Source of the DNA: an uncultured Cocleimonas sp.
GTDB lineage: Bacteria > Pseudomonadota > Gammaproteobacteria > Thiotrichales > Thiotrichaceae
Reading direction: 5' to 3'
DNA length: 6,628 bases
Assembly (NCBI GenBank): GCA_937974135.1
Contig: CALJIH010000227.1
Location: forward strand, 1-6,628
Both the position numbers and the translations under genes were made by a program. This document shows, in pieces, positions 4,760 to 6,628 of the stretch. Position 1 is the first letter of the stretch, and every line of letters starts with the position of its first letter. The notes under the pieces were generated by a model. It was not told the origin of the DNA, made no database searches, and saw only the letters and a program-made list of their open reading frames with translations.

Positions 4760-6019
4760 ATGTTTAACGATGATTTGATGACTCAAATTCGCCAACGTTT
4801 TATGCATGTTGATTCATGTCCGTATCAAGGGCCTCGAATTTATTTTGAAAATGCAGGAGGTTCGCTGACATTAAAATCTGTGTTAGAAGTGAATAACCAA
4901 CTCGCGGGCATGCCAGATAATCACGGGCGTGATAATCCAGCTTCCAAAGCCTTAGTTAAAATCATTGATCAAGCTCGCGACGATATTCGTTTATTTCTTG
5001 GGGTAAAGAATGGCCCTGTGTTCATGGGTGAAACGGGTACTGAGCTGGTATTTCGTATGATTCGCGCCGCAGCGCTAGGTACACCAAAAGGTGGCAATAT
5101 AGTGGGCAGCACCTTAGAACACCCTTGCACTACTTCAGCAAGAAAACGCTGGGCTGAGGTTTCTGCTAAAGAATTTCGATCTGCGCAACATGATAATGAT
5201 TCTGCAAATGTGGGCGTGGAAGCCTATGCCAAAGTAGTCGATGCAGACACACGAGTAGCAACCATTATTCACACGAGTCCGGTAACGGGGATGACGGTAG
5301 ATATCGAGTCTATTATCACACTAATTCGGCAACGTTCCCCAGAGTGCATTATTATTTTGGATGGCATCCAGCATGCCGCACATGGGGGCTTATCAGTGGA
5401 TGATTATGATATTGATGGCTATGCGGTAGCGGCTTATAAAGTATTCTCTAGACATAATTACGGTTTTGCTTGGGTATCTCCACGACTGGCAAAACAACCT
5501 CACGATCATCTCGTCGGACTACCCGATGATTATTGGGAATTGGGGACGCGTGATACCGCAGCTTACGCTTGTACCTCTAAAGTGGTTGAGTATTTTGATT
5601 GGTTAGGCTCGCACTTTATCGATTCTACAGATCGACGCCAGCGTATTATCGCAGCGGGTAAAGCAATTCACGATCATGAACATGATCTTATCGACATGAT
5701 CATTAACGGCAATGATAATCAACGCGGCCTGCGGGATATGCCAGAAGTAAATATATTAGGAGGTCATGATAATGTTGCTCGTGAAGGCACCATATCTTTT
5801 ACAGTAGCAGGGTATCACTGTGTTGAGGTGGTTGAAATACTTAATCAAAAGGGTATTCGTACACATGTACGCCGAAATGATTATTTTTCAGGAAGTATCC
5901 TTGAACCATTAGGTTTAGAAACCTGTATTCGAGTATCAATGGCTCATTACAATACTGGTGATGAGGTGCTGCAACTTTTATACGAGCTCGATAAAATTAT
6001 TTCACTTAAAGAACACTAA
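4760..6019 (+). CDS. Class-V-fold PLP-dependent enzyme (cysteine desulfurase-like family, no desulfurase cysteine)
   Basis: The protein has 419 residues, a normal length for fold-type I class V aminotransferase relatives. Visible landmarks are YFENAGGSLTLKSV (28-41, substrate-side loop, equivalent to the LDNAA motif), GETGTELVFRMIR (90-102, cofactor phosphate region), STLEHPCTTSA (117-127, His121 stacking on PLP), IIHTSPVTGM (169-178), IIILDGIQHAAHG (197-209, with D201 and Q204), AVAAYKVFSRHNYGF (222-236, Lys227 as the likely Schiff-base lysine) and IRVSMAHYNTGDEV (390-403, with Arg391 for the substrate carboxylate). Where SufS/CsdA carry the sulfur-accepting Cys before the last strand, this protein has NDYFSGSILEPLG without Cys, so persulfide formation is unlikely. 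A lyase, epimerase or aminotransferase reaction is possible. The start is set by AAGGAG (4749-4754), 5 bases before the ATG. It is cytosolic; substrate unknown. Confidence 0.88.
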   Translation: MFNDDLMTQIRQRFMHVDSCPYQGPRIYFENAGGSLTLKSVLEVNNQLAGMPDNHGRDNPASKALVKIIDQARDDIRLFLGVKNGPVFMGETGTELVFRMIRAAALGTPKGGNIVGSTLEHPCTTSARKRWAEVSAKEFRSAQHDNDSANVGVEAYAKVVDADTRVATIIHTSPVTGMTVDIESIITLIRQRSPECIIILDGIQHAAHGGLSVDDYDIDGYAVAAYKVFSRHNYGFAWVSPRLAKQPHDHLVGLPDDYWELGTRDTAAYACTSKVVEYFDWLGSHFIDSTDRRQRIIAAGKAIHDHEHDLIDMIINGNDNQRGLRDMPEVNILGGHDNVAREGTISFTVAGYHCVEVVEILNQKGIRTHVRRNDYFSGSILEPLGLETCIRVSMAHYNTGDEVLQLLYELDKIISLKEH

Positions 6020-6090
6020 TTAAGTACATATCCTCAAATATATAAGTTTTGTATAGGTATTTTATTTAAAATCCAGCCAATTATGCACCG

Positions 6091-6120
6091 TTGGTCTTTA
6101 ATATTTGTGAATTGTATACA
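6091..6120 (+). promoter_or_regulatory. Candidate promoter for the small ACT-like gene
   Basis: TTGGTC (6091-6096), an 18-base spacer and TATACA (6115-6120) form a possible promoter whose -10 lies inside a perfect palindrome. The leader to the preferred start at 6238 would be about 110 bases. The 218-base gap from the PLP enzyme gene is otherwise AT-rich with no other structure I can support. Confidence 0.35.
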
Positions 6121-6122
6121 AT
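6111..6122. promoter_or_regulatory. Perfect 12-bp palindrome ATTGTATACAAT, GntR-type operator candidate
   Basis: Every base of ATTGTATACAAT pairs with its mirror position. The TTGTATACAA core is of the kind bound by GntR-family (FadR/FCD subgroup) regulators, whose known sites centre on TNGTNNNACNA. It overlaps the -10 candidate, consistent with repression. No GntR regulator is encoded in the window, so the regulator would be elsewhere. Confidence 0.45.
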
Positions 6123-6237
6123 CTGACTAACATGGTTCTTATAGATTAAAGTAATGATTATAAAAATTGCTAGCTCTAATAAAAATAAGCATTTAATCGT
6201 TATAACTAAATACTTTTATAGAAAAGGTACGTTGGCT

Positions 6238-6528
6238 ATGAGTAGATTCACTCAAATTGTTTTTAAAGTAAAAAGAGAAACGGGTGTAGTTTCATTTTTA
6301 ATGTTGAACGCGCGTAAATTTGATTTGTTATATACCAAGAAATACGAACGTGAAGATGGAAATAATTCTCACGTTGTCATTTATTACACAGGTGTAAGCG
6401 ATACAAATGAAGATGAAATTAAAGAATCATTTTTAGCTCATCCTGGTGTATTAGAAATTGAAGACGTATCTGTTGTTTCTAGAGCAGATATGAGAAAAAT
6501 GCCACGCCCTGACGTGGTTGCTGCTTAA
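6238..6528 (+). CDS. Small ACT-like protein of unknown function
   Basis: From ATG 6238 the protein has 96 residues: MSRFTQIVFKVKRETGVVSF, then LMLNARKFDLLYTKKYERED, NSHVVIYYTG and EIKESFLAHPGVLEIEDVSVVS. The order strand-helix-strand-strand-helix-strand, and the spacing of hydrophobic residues, resemble an ACT domain, such as the small regulatory subunit of acetolactate synthase (IlvM type). This is a fold guess from pattern only. The open frame begins earlier, at ATG 6154, but the extra 28 residues are AT-rich, lys/ile-heavy and lack a ribosome site. AAAAGG (6222-6227) sits 10 bases before the ATG at 6238, or 4 before an in-frame TTG at 6232. No partner enzyme is adjacent other than the PLP enzyme 218 bases upstream. 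A C7 repeat hairpin follows the stop by 20 bases. Confidence 0.65.
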   Translation: MSRFTQIVFKVKRETGVVSFLMLNARKFDLLYTKKYEREDGNNSHVVIYYTGVSDTNEDEIKESFLAHPGVLEIEDVSVVSRADMRKMPRPDVVAA

Positions 6529-6548
6529 TCACATATTTTGTAGTTTCT

Positions 6549-6607
6549 AAAAGACACCCCCCCACTTTTTGAAGGTTAACACCTAACAAAAGTGAGGGGG
6601 TATACTT
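6549..6607. repeat. C7 dispersed repeat, copy 3, with inverted partner
   Basis: The core (6549-6569) is followed by an inverted partner AAAAGTGAGGGGGTATACTT (6588-6607). The arms 6551-6569 and 6588-6607 form a long imperfect stem. The 18-base loop contains its own AGGT-TAAC-ACCT mini-hairpin (6573-6584). It lies just after the ACT-like gene and could serve as its terminator or 3' stabiliser, although no U-run follows the second arm. Confidence 0.75.
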
Positions 6608-6625
6608 CGACAAGTTCAGTACGAG
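6603..6625. repeat. REP-like motif ACTTCGACAAGTTCAGTACG (window edge)
   Basis: The sequence contains a small hairpin, ACTT-CGAC-AAGT (6604-6615), bounded by TACT/AGTA. It resembles the dispersed CTTCGACAAGCTCAG-type repeats that I recall from many bacterial intergenic regions. Only one copy is present and it directly abuts the C7 repeat, so it may be the start of a larger repeat cluster cut off by the window edge. Confidence 0.45.
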
Positions 6626-6628
6626 TAA

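Noticed and set aside
4760..6019. Calling the PLP enzyme a cysteine desulfurase (SufS/IscS/CsdA)
   Set aside because: The catalytic cysteine loop is absent and no suf or isc genes are adjacent.
6154..6237. 28-residue N-terminal extension of the ACT-like gene
   Set aside because: It has AT-rich, lysine- and isoleucine-rich composition without a ribosome site, and the ACT-like pattern starts at the later Met.
6502..6517. CCACG-N6-CGTGG inverted repeat near the end of the ACT-like gene
   Set aside because: It is short, inside the coding sequence and not followed by a U-run; it is likely chance.
1428..6569. C7 repeats as a CRISPR array
   Set aside because: The copies are more than 2 kb apart with genes between them, no regular spacers and no cas genes.

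Overview
The window is moderately AT-rich, fully gene-dense and has clear Shine-Dalgarno sites, with protein types typical of Gram-negative bacteria: a lipobox protein, Sec signal peptides, a GlxA/FtrA-type regulator and a CrgA-like LysR regulator. Base composition, protein families and short dispersed repeats suggest a marine gammaproteobacterium of the Alteromonadales kind (Colwellia, Glaciecola or Thalassotalea-like). This is an impression from sequence style, not an identification. No tRNA, rRNA, CRISPR array, transposase or phage gene is visible.

Left part (1-1463): a cytosolic NTF2-fold protein of the lumazine-binding-like group runs leftward off the window edge. It is divergent from a DJ-1/PfpI-AraC regulator (ftrA type). 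Their 119-base shared control region carries a TTGTC-N6-GACAA dyad.

Middle part (1464-4258): three leftward genes lie between two convergent junctions. In transcription order they are an exported ester-cyclase-like SnoaL protein, a second exported SnoaL-like protein, and a class I SAM-dependent O-methyltransferase. A LysR-family gene is divergent from the first of them, the usual arrangement for a regulator and its target. A perfect 14-bp inverted repeat separates the two SnoaL genes.

Right part (4259-6628): a small leftward lipoprotein gene is divergent from a class-V-fold PLP enzyme that lacks the cysteine expected of a desulfurase. A small ACT-like protein follows, preceded by a perfect 12-bp palindrome that overlaps a promoter-like sequence.

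The most unusual structure is a short repeat with an invariant run of seven Cs (core AAAGACACCCCCCCACTTTT). It occurs three times in the same orientation, always directly after the stop codon of a rightward gene. Two copies have a degenerate inverted partner, but on opposite sides. Three NTF2-fold proteins beside a methyltransferase and two regulators form the main functional theme. The substrate cannot be read from the sequence.
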